A stretch of DNA of 36,650 nucleotides, taken from the IMG/VR virus record IMGVR_UViG_3300044800_000044, positions 1-36,650 of that record; one strand, written 5' to 3'. Shown here piece by piece: positions 1 to 6,321 of the stretch (position 1 is its first letter; each line of letters begins with the position of its first letter). Source of the stretch: a virus. Both the position numbers and the translations under genes were made by a program. The notes under the pieces are model-generated. The model was not told where the DNA came from. It worked only from the letters and a program-made list of their open reading frames with translations, and searched no databases.

Positions 1-50
1 GCGGACTGTCATCGCTGGTGCGACGTAATTCACATCCCGGAGGTCGATTC

Positions 51-284
51 ATGAATGTTCTGCAAATTATTAAAATCTGGCTCAAAGATAACGGCTACGA
101 CGGCCTCTGTTCGACGGATTGCGGATGCTCTCTCGATAACCTGGCGCCGTGCGACCGTGAAGAAATCGCCGAGTGCGAACCGGGTTATAAAAATCCCTGC
201 CCGGGCCCGGGGAAATGCGAGAGCTACGACCCGAAAATCAGGCATGACCATATCGAACCGACAAAGCCAAAGGAGAAGCCATGA
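51..284 (+). CDS. Small cysteine-rich phage protein (77 aa)
   Basis: This is a small hypothetical protein of a type common in phage accessory regions. It has an N-terminal amphipathic stretch, then a GYDGLC segment, a CGCSLDNLAPC cysteine cluster and a CEPGYKNPC segment near the middle. The cysteine spacing could bind a metal, but no fold can be named. An upstream in-frame ATG exists at 18, but the ATG at 51 follows a GGAGG ribosome binding site at 39-43, so I start it there. Its stop overlaps the next start as ATGA. No function is known to me; it resembles proteins I recall from many prophages with the same GYDGL and CxCxLDDLxPC pattern. Confidence 0.7.
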   Translation: MNVLQIIKIWLKDNGYDGLCSTDCGCSLDNLAPCDREEIAECEPGYKNPCPGPGKCESYDPKIRHDHIEPTKPKEKP

Positions 285-499
285 AAGTTTTCCTCAATGA
301 GACCTGGCCCGTCTTTGCCATCGTCACGGTCGTCGGCGTGTGCTTCATTCTCTGGGTAATTTTCCGGGCCGCGTCGATGGCCGACGAGGCGCTGGAGCAG
401 ATGCGGAAGCGGATGTTCCTGCGCGAACGGCAGGAGGATCACGAGACGTATCGAGAGGAGAAGCCATGGGCATCACGCCGGAGCGGGTCAAAGAACTGA
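281..499 (+). CDS. Single-helix membrane protein (72 aa)
   Basis: The protein has one clear transmembrane helix at about residues 9-30, followed by a charged, Arg/Glu-rich tail that is probably helical. It starts in a 4-nt ATGA overlap with the gene before it and its 3' end overlaps the next gene by 34 nt, both typical of tightly packed phage genes. It is one of at least four tiny membrane proteins in the first 2 kb. The function is unknown. The size and layout would allow a role in membrane perturbation or superinfection exclusion, but nothing in the sequence decides this. Confidence 0.6.
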   Translation: MKVFLNETWPVFAIVTVVGVCFILWVIFRAASMADEALEQMRKRMFLRERQEDHETYREEKPWASRRSGSKN

Positions 500-831
500 A
501 GAAGTTTGTCACCGAGATAGACGGAAACGCCGCCATTTCTTTGAACGCACGGGGGCGGTTAAAGGTAGCCGACCTCCTCGCCATTCTCAACGACTACCGC
601 ATAACAAAGGCTAAGTTAAAAGCAATCCAATGCCAGTACAGACCAGATTTAGAGTATGAGGCCAAGGTTGATCTCTATACGAAGCTAGAGTCTGAATACT
701 ACACGCTCAAGGCCGAACTGGAGAAGGCGCGTCCGTTGCTGGAGGCGGCGGTGGACCTATGCGAAAACGGAATTACTTACAATATCAGGCTTCAAGACGC
801 CGCGTTCGAATACCGGAAGGGGAACCCGTGA
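466..831 (+). CDS. Hypothetical coiled-coil protein (121 aa)
   Basis: I do not recognise this protein. It starts MGITPERVKEL and is predominantly helical by eye, with heptad-like Leu/Ala spacing from about residue 35 to residue 100, so a coiled coil is likely. An upstream in-frame ATG at 340 would add 42 residues of Arg/Ala-rich sequence that is just the alternative frame of the preceding membrane gene. The ATG at 466 has a GAGGAGA ribosome binding site and is the better start. It ends in a GTGA overlap with the following gene. This part of the phage holds accessory or early genes, so a nucleic-acid or host-interaction role is possible but unproven. Confidence 0.6.
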   Translation: MGITPERVKELKKFVTEIDGNAAISLNARGRLKVADLLAILNDYRITKAKLKAIQCQYRPDLEYEAKVDLYTKLESEYYTLKAELEKARPLLEAAVDLCENGITYNIRLQDAAFEYRKGNP

Positions 832-1103
832 GCAAACGACACGTTTGGCTGGTCCGTCTTTGGGGACCGTTCTATTTTTGCTGGCATCGACCGGCCGCCG
901 TCAGCTTCGCAGACCTGAGAACGCTCAGAGGCAAGCCACACTATACGCCGTGGACCCGCGGTGTGGATGCGCCAATTTTCTACTATTGGAAGTTTGGCTG
1001 GCCCTATATCCGGCGTTATTCACCGCGACCCGACCCGTCCGCACCACCGGAGCATCCGAATTGCCGATGTCAACTTCATGAGGTCGAGGAGGAGAAGCCA
1101 TGA
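828..1103 (+). CDS. Hypothetical protein (91 aa), GTG start
   Basis: The protein is rich in Trp, Tyr and Pro and ends with a PEHPNCRCQLHEVEEE segment. It starts at GTG 828 in a 4-nt overlap with the preceding stop. An upstream ATG at 759 lies wholly inside the previous gene and is less likely. The HPNCRC string recalls the C-terminal signature of Mu F/SPP1 gp7 head morphogenesis proteins, but the protein is far too short for that family and sits in the accessory region, so I treat the match as chance or a stray zinc-binding motif. No function assigned. Confidence 0.5.
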   Translation: MSKRHVWLVRLWGPFYFCWHRPAAVSFADLRTLRGKPHYTPWTRGVDAPIFYYWKFGWPYIRRYSPRPDPSAPPEHPNCRCQLHEVEEEKP

Positions 1104-1255
1104 AGATCACCAGATCCTGGGTTGGCGAGACCGTCCTCGTCGTCCTGGCCATCCTGGTTATGGCGCTCATCGCCCTTCACGCCATAGACAAAATATCAAA
1201 GAGAATCGATCAGCAAATCAAGGCCAGGGCGGCCTATTCGGAGATTCAGAAATGA
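1100..1255 (+). CDS. Tiny membrane protein (51 aa)
   Basis: Begins MKITRSWVGE and has one hydrophobic helix at about residues 10-28 (rich in Val, Leu, Ile, Ala), followed by a Lys/Arg/Gln-rich helix. It starts with a GGAGGAGA ribosome binding site at about 1088-1095 and an ATGA overlap with the preceding gene, and ends in an ATGA overlap with the next one. The two 4-nt overlaps and good ribosome binding site are the main evidence that this very short gene is real. Function unknown. Confidence 0.55.
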   Translation: MKITRSWVGETVLVVLAILVMALIALHAIDKISKRIDQQIKARAAYSEIQK

Positions 1256-1392
1256 AACCGTCAACCCGCCGTACCCTCCTCGTTGCCGTGATCGCACTGA
1301 TCATCCTGGCGATCGGATTCTGTACGTTCGTCGAACGGACCTCAGCGATCCAGGAAGCGGAGGCGGAGGGATTCATAGGAGGGAGGCCATGA
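1252..1392 (+). CDS. Tiny membrane protein (46 aa)
   Basis: Begins MKPSTRRTLL and has one hydrophobic helix at about residues 8-24 with a basic N-terminus, so it probably inserts with the N-terminus in the cytoplasm. The tail is short and acidic, ending GFIGGRP. It overlaps the genes on both sides by 4 nt. It could equally be a signal-anchor peptide. Function unknown; it resembles the neighbouring 51-aa and 34-aa proteins in design but not clearly in sequence. Confidence 0.5.
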   Translation: MKPSTRRTLLVAVIALIILAIGFCTFVERTSAIQEAEAEGFIGGRP

Positions 1393-1724
1393 ACTCAACC
1401 TTCTTGACCCGTCAGCTGATGGATTTTATGCAAGGTCATCGTGGCAGAGAAAATGCCATTCCCCGCGAGCGCGTGCTCTTCCATCTTCAGGGTTATGAAC
1501 AGAAACTGGATGACCGGAGATTCCGGGACATCTATGCCTCCCTCCCACTTTGCGCCTGCGCGGAGGGATTATTCTTGGCCCGGACGATCCGCGAAGTCGA
1601 GGAATTCAGGGAGTATCTGAGCAAGAAATCAGGACCGATCATCGCCGACCGCCGGGTGAAGATCATCCTATCGTTCTATCCGAGACTTCGAAGCTCGGAC
1701 GAGCGGCAGCCGGGACTATTTTAG
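1389..1724 (+). CDS. Hypothetical protein (111 aa)
   Basis: I do not recognise this protein. It is soluble and mixed helix/strand by eye. The segments PRERVLFHL, DRRFRDIYASLPLC and REVEEFREYL suggest a small winged-helix-like layout: helix, helix, then a helix that ends by naming a start of a decision step. That would fit an adaptor or DNA-binding role, but it is only an impression. It starts in an ATGA overlap behind a GGAGG ribosome binding site at 1379-1383 and ends ten bases before the next small gene. Confidence 0.55.
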   Translation: MNSTFLTRQLMDFMQGHRGRENAIPRERVLFHLQGYEQKLDDRRFRDIYASLPLCACAEGLFLARTIREVEEFREYLSKKSGPIIADRRVKIILSFYPRLRSSDERQPGLF

Positions 1725-1734
1725 GAGAAGAACC

Positions 1735-1839
1735 ATGAGAAAAATCAATTGGAGGCATAGCGTCGTCCGGATCCTGCTCTATATCGGGATGATCGGATTC
1801 GCCTTCTTGGTATGGCGGGGCATCATTTCACTATTTTGA
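1735..1839 (+). CDS. Tiny membrane protein (34 aa)
   Basis: Begins MRKINWRHSV and is nearly all transmembrane helix from about residue 9 to the end. A good AGGAGAAG ribosome binding site lies just upstream at 1723-1730. A basic N-terminus followed by one hydrophobic helix is the design of phage single-helix membrane peptides. Function unknown; kept because of the ribosome binding site and because it fills the gap between two well-supported genes. Confidence 0.45.
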   Translation: MRKINWRHSVVRILLYIGMIGFAFLVWRGIISLF

Positions 1840-1852
1840 AAAGGAGGCCAAA

Positions 1853-2221
1853 ATGAGAATCAAAGCATCCAAACTCAGGGAATTTTCGAGTCTTTTGCCG
1901 GCCGAATATCAAGAGTTCGTGACCAGGGCATTGAAGGCCGCTTTTCCCGACGCATTCAAGTGGAAAAAATTGAGCGCGCCGGAAATCCGGACGGAGCCAT
2001 ATCAGTTTTTGAACAATGATCTCGGGGTCCATCTCTTTGACGTGATCATTCAGCCGACCGGCGGTTGTGGTTATTCGAGTCCGACCATCGGCTCGGAGAT
2101 CAATATCGGAGTCTGGCGGCCGGGCCAGGGCGACCAGGACTTCGATACCGAGGACTTCTGCTATCGGGTGACGGAGATCCATAAGGACGGCATCTTCCGC
2201 GTCTGGCGCGTGGCGGAATAA
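1853..2221 (+). CDS. Hypothetical protein (122 aa)
   Basis: I do not recognise this protein. It has a helical N-terminal half (about residues 1-45, with KLREFSSLLPAEYQEFV) and a strand-rich C-terminal half with several glycines and aromatics (GGCGYSSPTIGSEINIGVW, then FRVWRVAE at the end). A strong AAGGAGG ribosome binding site precedes it at about 1840-1846. It stands immediately upstream of the helix-turn-helix gene with a 3-nt gap and is probably co-transcribed with it. No membrane segment or signal peptide is visible. Confidence 0.6.
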   Translation: MRIKASKLREFSSLLPAEYQEFVTRALKAAFPDAFKWKKLSAPEIRTEPYQFLNNDLGVHLFDVIIQPTGGCGYSSPTIGSEINIGVWRPGQGDQDFDTEDFCYRVTEIHKDGIFRVWRVAE

Positions 2222-2224
2222 TCG

Positions 2225-2698
2225 ATGGAACTTCCCGCCGAGCTGATCATCCGGAATCTCAAGGCCTACCGGAAGAAGGCGGGACTATCGCAGGCGGAGC
2301 TCGCGGAAAAACTCGGCGTTAATCAGGTCTCAATTAGCAGTTATGAGACAGGGAAAAACAGGCCACGAACCGGGAAAATGGATAGCCTTTTGGACATTCT
2401 TACCGAATATTTCCCTGACGGCCTGCCAATTCTCAACGATCTAGATAAATCTATCCGGCCCGATGGCGGTCGTCCCTTCGGTTCCATCCGCACGATCTGC
2501 CCTCACTGCAAATCGGCAAACCATCATTTTATCGAGACGCCAATCCCCAGGTTGGAAATAAAGTGCATTACCTGCGGATGCGAATTTAGGCCGTTCGATA
2601 AGGGTCCCGGACCGACGAAATCCCACCCAGCGCCGGGGAGCAACAATAAGAAGAAGGGCAATTGGCATAAATGGGACCGAGCCAAGGAGACCCGATGA
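2225..2698 (+). CDS. XRE-type helix-turn-helix regulator with C-terminal zinc ribbon (157 aa)
   Basis: Residues about 8-65 form a Cro/C1-type helix-turn-helix domain: LKAYRKKAGLSQAELAEKLG, then VNQVSISSYETGKNRPR, the usual recognition-helix pattern. A second part carries CPHC at 92-95 and CITC at 114-117, a likely zinc ribbon. The tail is basic and probably disordered. It should bind DNA and could be a phage repressor, a Cro-like protein or a late-gene regulator, since the structural genes follow 540 bases downstream. The fusion to a zinc ribbon is not the usual form of C1 repressors, which carry a LexA-like peptidase or dimerisation domain. It overlaps the next gene by 4 nt. Confidence 0.8.
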   Translation: MELPAELIIRNLKAYRKKAGLSQAELAEKLGVNQVSISSYETGKNRPRTGKMDSLLDILTEYFPDGLPILNDLDKSIRPDGGRPFGSIRTICPHCKSANHHFIETPIPRLEIKCITCGCEFRPFDKGPGPTKSHPAPGSNNKKKGNWHKWDRAKETR

Positions 2699-2970
2699 CT
2701 GATTCGGCGATCAAGAAGCGCCAGGCTCGGGCCAAGATCAAGGCCATCGAGCACTATAGCAAGACCTATAGAATTATCGTGTCCGATGATCGCCCGTTCA
2801 CATTCATCGCCACCCGCCTAACCGATATTCGGTTCGTCCGGGTTGTGGTTGATTGCATCACGCCGGATGACATAAAATCGGTGCAAGGTTATGAATCGCC
2901 CACGGCTTGCGCCCGGGAGATATTTTGCCAGAAGGAAACAGGATTCGAGATTCGAGAGGTGAGGGAATGA
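2695..2970 (+). CDS. Hypothetical protein (91 aa)
   Basis: I do not recognise this protein. It has a basic N-terminal helix (KKRQARAKIKAIEHYSK), then alternating strands with a RIIVSDDRPFTFIATR segment. The fold looks like a small alpha/beta protein. The start at 2695 overlaps the stop of the regulator gene as ATGA; the upstream ATG at 2671 lies inside that gene. Co-transcription with the regulator is likely. Function unknown. Confidence 0.55.
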   Translation: MTDSAIKKRQARAKIKAIEHYSKTYRIIVSDDRPFTFIATRLTDIRFVRVVVDCITPDDIKSVQGYESPTACAREIFCQKETGFEIREVRE

Positions 2971-3134
2971 AAAAGGACAAGACCGAGAAAACCATGCTCC
3001 GAGAGATCGTAAAAGATATAAAGAAACACGAGGTTGCCGCGATTCAAGAGATTCAGGGCGGCAACATAGACGAGATGACTTTTAGCCCCTGCAAAAAGGT
3101 CTGGATTATTGCTCTAAGAACTTCTGTCAAGTAA
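2967..3134 (+). CDS. Hypothetical protein (55 aa)
   Basis: A short, highly charged protein starting MKKDKTEKTML. It has a helical N-terminal two-thirds and a hydrophobic end (VWIIALRTSVK). The start overlaps the previous gene's stop by 4 nt and follows a GAGGTGAGGGA ribosome binding region. It is the last gene before the non-coding stretch at 3135-3236, so it probably closes the left transcription unit. Function unknown. Confidence 0.5.
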   Translation: MKKDKTEKTMLREIVKDIKKHEVAAIQEIQGGNIDEMTFSPCKKVWIIALRTSVK

Positions 3135-3138
3135 TATT

Positions 3139-3189
3139 TCCCCCACGAATCTGTCCCTGCGGGACGCATAGCTAGCGTCCTGGGGGGAC
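3139..3189. promoter_or_regulatory. Interlocking inverted repeats between the accessory and lysis/late genes
   Basis: The 102-base gap 3135-3236 contains a run of alternating complementary words. GTCCC (3153-3157) pairs with GGGAC (3161-3165). GGACGC (3162-3167) pairs with GCGTCC (3175-3180). GTCC (3177-3180) pairs with GGAC (3186-3189). TCCCCC (3139-3144) can also pair with GGGGGA (3183-3188). Because the words are shared, the hairpins exclude one another, as in an attenuator. A T-rich stretch (ACTTTTGACCCTTTT) follows at 3190-3204. It could equally be an operator for the upstream regulator or a terminator. I could not recognise a convincing sigma-70 promoter here. Confidence 0.4.
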
Positions 3190-3236
3190 ACTTTTGACCC
3201 TTTTCTGAATTCTCCCCAAAAACCAGCCCTTATCCT

Positions 3237-3644
3237 ATGGTCAGCATGGGAAAAGACTATTTTCCCGAGGAACCCTTCGGCTGCCGGGATAATTGCGGGC
3301 TGAATTCTTTTGACCCTGCGATGCGTGCGATCCTAAACGCGGGCCGGGAAAAATACGGAAAAGCCATCGTCGTCAACTGCGGGTGCCGATGCAAGGCGCA
3401 CAATGCGGCCGTGGGCGGGGCCCGTCGATCGGCCCACCTGCCAGGACCCGACAACCTTTGCCACGGGGCGGATCTTTATGAAGAAAGCGCCATCGAGAGA
3501 GCCGTCCTGCACGACATATTCTACGATCTAGGCATCAGGCGCTTCGAAGTATCCGACAAACATATCCATGTCGACAATGCCGATTCCTATCTTCCGACTC
3601 CGATCCTGTCCGGCGTGAATTTTACGGGAGCCGCGGAGACATGA
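3237..3644 (+). CDS. Phage endolysin, peptidase M15 family (135 aa)
   Basis: This is a zinc-dependent D-Ala-D-Ala-type peptidase that would cut peptidoglycan cross-links at lysis. The M15A pattern is complete: GKAIVVNCGCRCKAHNAAVGGARRSAH ends with the first zinc ligand H67, then GAD with D79, and HIHVD with catalytic/zinc residues near H111 and D113. Length fits single-domain phage M15 endolysins. It has no signal peptide, so it needs a holin to reach the wall. An alternative start at 3246 (residue 4) is possible, and no strong ribosome binding site precedes either. It heads a lysis-type block placed upstream of the terminase genes and overlaps the following membrane gene by 4 nt. Confidence 0.85.
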   Translation: MVSMGKDYFPEEPFGCRDNCGLNSFDPAMRAILNAGREKYGKAIVVNCGCRCKAHNAAVGGARRSAHLPGPDNLCHGADLYEESAIERAVLHDIFYDLGIRRFEVSDKHIHVDNADSYLPTPILSGVNFTGAAET

Positions 3645-3871
3645 ACCTGAAATTCAAAGCCGACATCAATTCAGGCGGAGGAGTTCTCCTCTATGCCGTG
3701 GGATTCTTCGGCGTCCTGCTCCTGACCAAATATTCGGCATCCGTGGCGGAGAACGTCATCGGAATTGAAGCGGCCTGGACGCTCGGGCTCGGCGAGTACC
3801 TGCTCAAGCGGCACGGCAAGGACAAAGTCAGCGTCGACCGGCTAAAGGTCGACGGAGGGTCCGGTGCTTAA
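3641..3871 (+). CDS. Small membrane protein, possible holin-cluster member (76 aa)
   Basis: The protein has a hydrophobic helix at about residues 14-30 and a second, weaker hydrophobic stretch around 40-55, then a basic tail. It starts in an ATGA overlap with the endolysin gene, which makes a lysis role (holin, antiholin or accessory) reasonable. No family signature is visible. The following gene starts on a GTG inside its 3' end with an 8-nt overlap. Assigned by position and topology only. Confidence 0.5.
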   Translation: MNLKFKADINSGGGVLLYAVGFFGVLLLTKYSASVAENVIGIEAAWTLGLGEYLLKRHGKDKVSVDRLKVDGGSGA

Positions 3872-4556
3872 GAGGGTCTTCGTCGTTCTCCTGGTCCTGG
3901 CCCTCGCCGTCGGCGGATACGCACTCTGGCGCGAGCTCCACGGGTTAAAGGCGGACCTCAAGGCGATCGATGAACAGGCGAAAACGACAATCGCCGCGAA
4001 GGAAACCGCGAACCAGGTACTTACCGCCGAGAACGTGACCCTCCGGGCGAAGGATGCCGCGGCCGAGGTCGAGAAGGCCCGGCTCCGCTCCGACCTGGCG
4101 GCAAAGACCGCCGAGAACGACAAACTACGCGCCGATCTAAAGACGGCCCCGCCTGAGACCGTACTGGTCGCAACCCAGAAATGGCTCAGCACCCAGGATA
4201 TCTGGCTGAGGGCCAACGCCGCAAATCAGGTTGAGGCCATCTTCTCCCTAGCCGCCTTCCGGCTCAACGCCGACGCCCTGGCCGACAGGGAATTCCTGAA
4301 ATTCACCCTCGTTCCGTCCCTCCAGGAGCAGCTCCGGATCTCCGAGGGGCAGAACGCGACGAAGGCGGTCATCATCTCGAATCAGGGGATCCAGATCGCG
4401 AACCATACCGCGATCGAGGGCGAGAAGGACAAGCAGATCGCCGGCCGCGATGCGACGATCGGCGCCCTCAAGAAAGCAAACCTCTGGAAGGAAGCCCGGG
4501 ACGTTGGGATCGGCATCCTGATCGACCGGGTCCTCACCATCATCTTTAACCGATAG
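3864..4556 (+). CDS. Membrane-anchored coiled-coil protein, spanin-like candidate (230 aa)
   Basis: It starts at GTG 3864 behind a GGAGGGT ribosome binding site. Residues about 4-22 form an N-terminal signal anchor; residues 25-100 are a long Ala/Lys/Glu/Leu-rich coiled coil, and another helical region runs about 150-215. This is the topology of an inner-membrane spanin (Rz type): one N-terminal helix with a long periplasmic coiled coil. It is longer than most i-spanins (commonly 100-180 residues) and I see no separate or nested outer-membrane lipoprotein partner with a lipobox, so the call is tentative. It could also be a tail-associated or generic membrane protein. Confidence 0.45.
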   Translation: MLKRVFVVLLVLALAVGGYALWRELHGLKADLKAIDEQAKTTIAAKETANQVLTAENVTLRAKDAAAEVEKARLRSDLAAKTAENDKLRADLKTAPPETVLVATQKWLSTQDIWLRANAANQVEAIFSLAAFRLNADALADREFLKFTLVPSLQEQLRISEGQNATKAVIISNQGIQIANHTAIEGEKDKQIAGRDATIGALKKANLWKEARDVGIGILIDRVLTIIFNR

Positions 4557-4565
4557 GAGAAATTC

Positions 4566-4841
4566 ATGACAATCAACCCACTGACCGTGAACGCGATCAT
4601 GGCCCTGGTGACGGGCGGGATCGCCTCGCTCATTACTCAGGTCATCAAGAAGGCGCTCAAGCTCGAGGGCGTCGGGGCCTTCATCCTGACGGCAGTCATT
4701 TGCACCGCCTGTACCGCCTTCTATTTCCTGGTCCTGATGCCGCCCTTTGTGATCTTCACGGCCCTACTCTATGACGCCGTCGTGTTCGGCGAGGCCTCGG
4801 GACTCTACCACATCGCTACGCTATTTCAGGCGAAGGCCTGA
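4566..4841 (+). CDS. Multi-helix membrane protein, holin candidate (91 aa)
   Basis: Begins MTINPLTVNA and has hydrophobic helices at about residues 8-25, 35-52 and 54-72, separated by a KKALKLEG loop. Size (91 aa), number of helices and place in the lysis-type block fit a holin, which makes the inner-membrane lesion that lets the endolysin out. An AGGAG ribosome binding site lies at 4556-4560. Holin families are diverse and I do not recognise which one this is; other small proteins in the block are competitors for the role. Confidence 0.5.
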   Translation: MTINPLTVNAIMALVTGGIASLITQVIKKALKLEGVGAFILTAVICTACTAFYFLVLMPPFVIFTALLYDAVVFGEASGLYHIATLFQAKA

Positions 4842-4856
4842 GCCGGGAAACTCCCT

Positions 4857-5180
4857 ATGCGGATACGCATAGATGTTTTCCACCACCACGGAATCGAAGG
4901 CCGGGAGTTCACGGAACTTAAGACCGGCCTTACCCGAATCTTACATGAAATCTTAAGTCTGGAGGACAGAATGACAAAAGAACTCGACAACCTAACCGCG
5001 GAAGTCACGGACATCGAAACGCAGGCCGATTCGATCATCGCCCTGTGCAACGGACTGTCGACCCAGCTCGCCGACATCAAGGAAGACCCGGTCGCGATTC
5101 AGGCCCTCGCCGACTCGCTGAAGATCAAGGCCCAGGCCATCGCCGACGCCGTCGCCGCGAACACGCCCCCGGCCGTCTAA
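4857..5180 (+). CDS. Conserved small phage protein with internal start (107 aa)
   Basis: The protein has an N-terminal histidine cluster (FHHH), then a helical region with LTAEVTDIETQADSI, and ends VAANTPPAV. I recall a widespread phage protein type with the same order: an HHH N-terminus, an LTAEV segment and a terminal ANTPP motif. Its function is unknown. The ATG at 4857 lacks a good ribosome binding site, whereas the in-frame ATG at 4971 (residue 39, MTKELDNL) follows GGAGG at 4961-4965 at ideal spacing. The true product may be the short form or both may be made. It looks like a trimeric coiled coil or a small structural subunit. Confidence 0.6.
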   Translation: MRIRIDVFHHHGIEGREFTELKTGLTRILHEILSLEDRMTKELDNLTAEVTDIETQADSIIALCNGLSTQLADIKEDPVAIQALADSLKIKAQAIADAVAANTPPAV

Positions 5181-5190
5181 GCCGGCCCCG

Positions 5191-5517
5191 ATGGACGTGC
5201 CCCGGAGCAACGCCAGGGCGAAGTCCGTCCTCGCGATCATCTACGTCATTGCGCTGACCCTCTTTGTCCTGGTCAAGGACGTCGCGGCCCCGCTGATCAA
5301 CTCCGCGACGGGCAAGACTGGGCTATCAAGCGAGGCGAGGATGGCCGTTGTCGATACACGCCTCGACAAGCTGGAGCAATGGAGCAAGGAAACAGCGGCA
5401 AAGGTCGATATCCTCCTTGAGGGCCAGGCGCAAAGAAATGAGGCCATCACCAACCTAAAGGCCGTCGTCGACCGGATAGAGAAGAAGATCGACGACCACA
5501 TGGCAAGGAGCAGATGA
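5191..5517 (+). CDS. Membrane-anchored coiled-coil protein (108 aa)
   Basis: One hydrophobic helix at about residues 12-30 is followed by a coiled coil in the C-terminal half (ARMAVVDTRLDKLEQW, then NLKAVVDRIEKKIDDHM). The design resembles small phage lysis-associated or haemolysin XhlA-like proteins, in which the order of coiled coil and helix is often reversed. It overlaps the next gene by 4 nt and is probably expressed with it. Function unproven. Confidence 0.5.
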   Translation: MDVPRSNARAKSVLAIIYVIALTLFVLVKDVAAPLINSATGKTGLSSEARMAVVDTRLDKLEQWSKETAAKVDILLEGQAQRNEAITNLKAVVDRIEKKIDDHMARSR

Positions 5518-5831
5518 GAGAGACCATCGTCTGGATCCTGGTAGCGCTGACTTTGGTGCTCGTCGGATGGTTCTGGGTCCGCCCCTCGTTACAGCCTGCA
5601 CAGGTCAAGGAAGCTGCCCAGATCAAGGATCTGATGTCCCGGCAACTGGAAAAGAGCATCGGACCGCCGGTCGGCAGCCTTGAACCGGCCCCAGCGGCCC
5701 CCCAGCCGACAAAGTACCAGAAGCTCAAGGCCGAGTTGGATGACTGGGGCGGGATCGCCAGCAAGTTCTCGCCGGCCGTCGTCGCGATCCTCGCCCTCAT
5801 TGTCCGCAAAGGCGGGAAGAAGAAGAAATGA
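5514..5831 (+). CDS. Membrane protein with two hydrophobic segments (105 aa)
   Basis: A transmembrane helix lies at about residues 5-22, a proline/alanine-rich linker in the middle (EPAPAAPQP), and a second hydrophobic helix at about 83-97, before a GGKKKK end. The lysine-rich C-terminus after a helix is a feature of many holins, and the gene sits at the end of the lysis-type block. It overlaps both neighbours by 4 nt. I call it a membrane protein with possible lysis role. Confidence 0.5.
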   Translation: MRETIVWILVALTLVLVGWFWVRPSLQPAQVKEAAQIKDLMSRQLEKSIGPPVGSLEPAPAAPQPTKYQKLKAELDDWGGIASKFSPAVVAILALIVRKGGKKKK

Positions 5832-6010
5832 GAAAGGTCGGCTTTGAGGCGGCGATTGTAGAACTTAAGATCAAACGTTTGGTCAGCCAGGACAAATCCA
5901 TGAGGCTCACCCTCGAAGTCGATAATCCAAACGACGATCTCATCAATGATCTGAATCGGCTATTCAAGGGAGATGTCAGCGTCGGTGTGGCGATTGCGGA
6001 GGGCAAGTGA
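5828..6010 (+). CDS. Hypothetical protein (60 aa)
   Basis: A short protein with alternating polar and hydrophobic residues (KSMRLTLEVDNPNDDLIND) suggesting one sheet and a helix. It lies immediately upstream of the putative small terminase gene and overlaps both neighbours by 4 nt, so it is probably a real member of the packaging operon. I do not recognise it. Confidence 0.5.
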   Translation: MRKVGFEAAIVELKIKRLVSQDKSMRLTLEVDNPNDDLINDLNRLFKGDVSVGVAIAEGK

Positions 6011-6321
6011 CAGACAGCAACCGTGCCAAACGCAGGGGGCCGGGACGACCCTTCAAGAAGGGCGACGACCCGAATCGCCACCCATTTGGGCGGGCTACTC
6101 AGAAGCGCGCCATGTGGATGACCGCCGTCCTCAACCAATTGCCGCTGGAACTTTCCCCCAAAGAAGCGGCGCGACTTATCGCCAAATGGTATCGGCAGGG
6201 CAAAGTGCCCATTGTCATCGAAACGCACGACAGGCTAGGCGGCAAGGTCACTCAACCTGTCGATGGCAACATGAAGCTTGATGGAAAACTGATCGTGGAG
6301 TTCGTGGAGACAAAGGGATGA
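6007..6321 (+). CDS. Putative small terminase subunit (104 aa), GTG start
   Basis: The N-terminus has a basic RRGPGRPFKKGDDPNRHPFG segment like the glycine/arginine motif of DUF5681-type phage proteins found next to large terminases. The rest contains a helical segment (SPKEAARLIAKWYRQGK) and a short beta C-terminus. The gene ends in an ATGA overlap with the large terminase gene, the usual place for the subunit that recognises phage DNA. Start is the GTG at 6007, overlapping the previous stop. The family match is only from the N-terminal motif and position, so the role is probable rather than shown. Confidence 0.55.
   Translation: MTDSNRAKRRGPGRPFKKGDDPNRHPFGRATQKRAMWMTAVLNQLPLELSPKEAARLIAKWYRQGKVPIVIETHDRLGGKVTQPVDGNMKLDGKLIVEFVETKG

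Noticed and set aside
828-1103. Mu F-like head protein from the HPNCRC motif
   Set aside because: The protein has only 91 residues, lies in the accessory region, and a better Mu F-like protein exists at 22507-23370.
3190-3236. Sigma-70 promoter using TTGACC at 3194-3199
   Set aside because: No -10-like box lies 16-18 bases downstream; TATCCT at 3231 is too far away.
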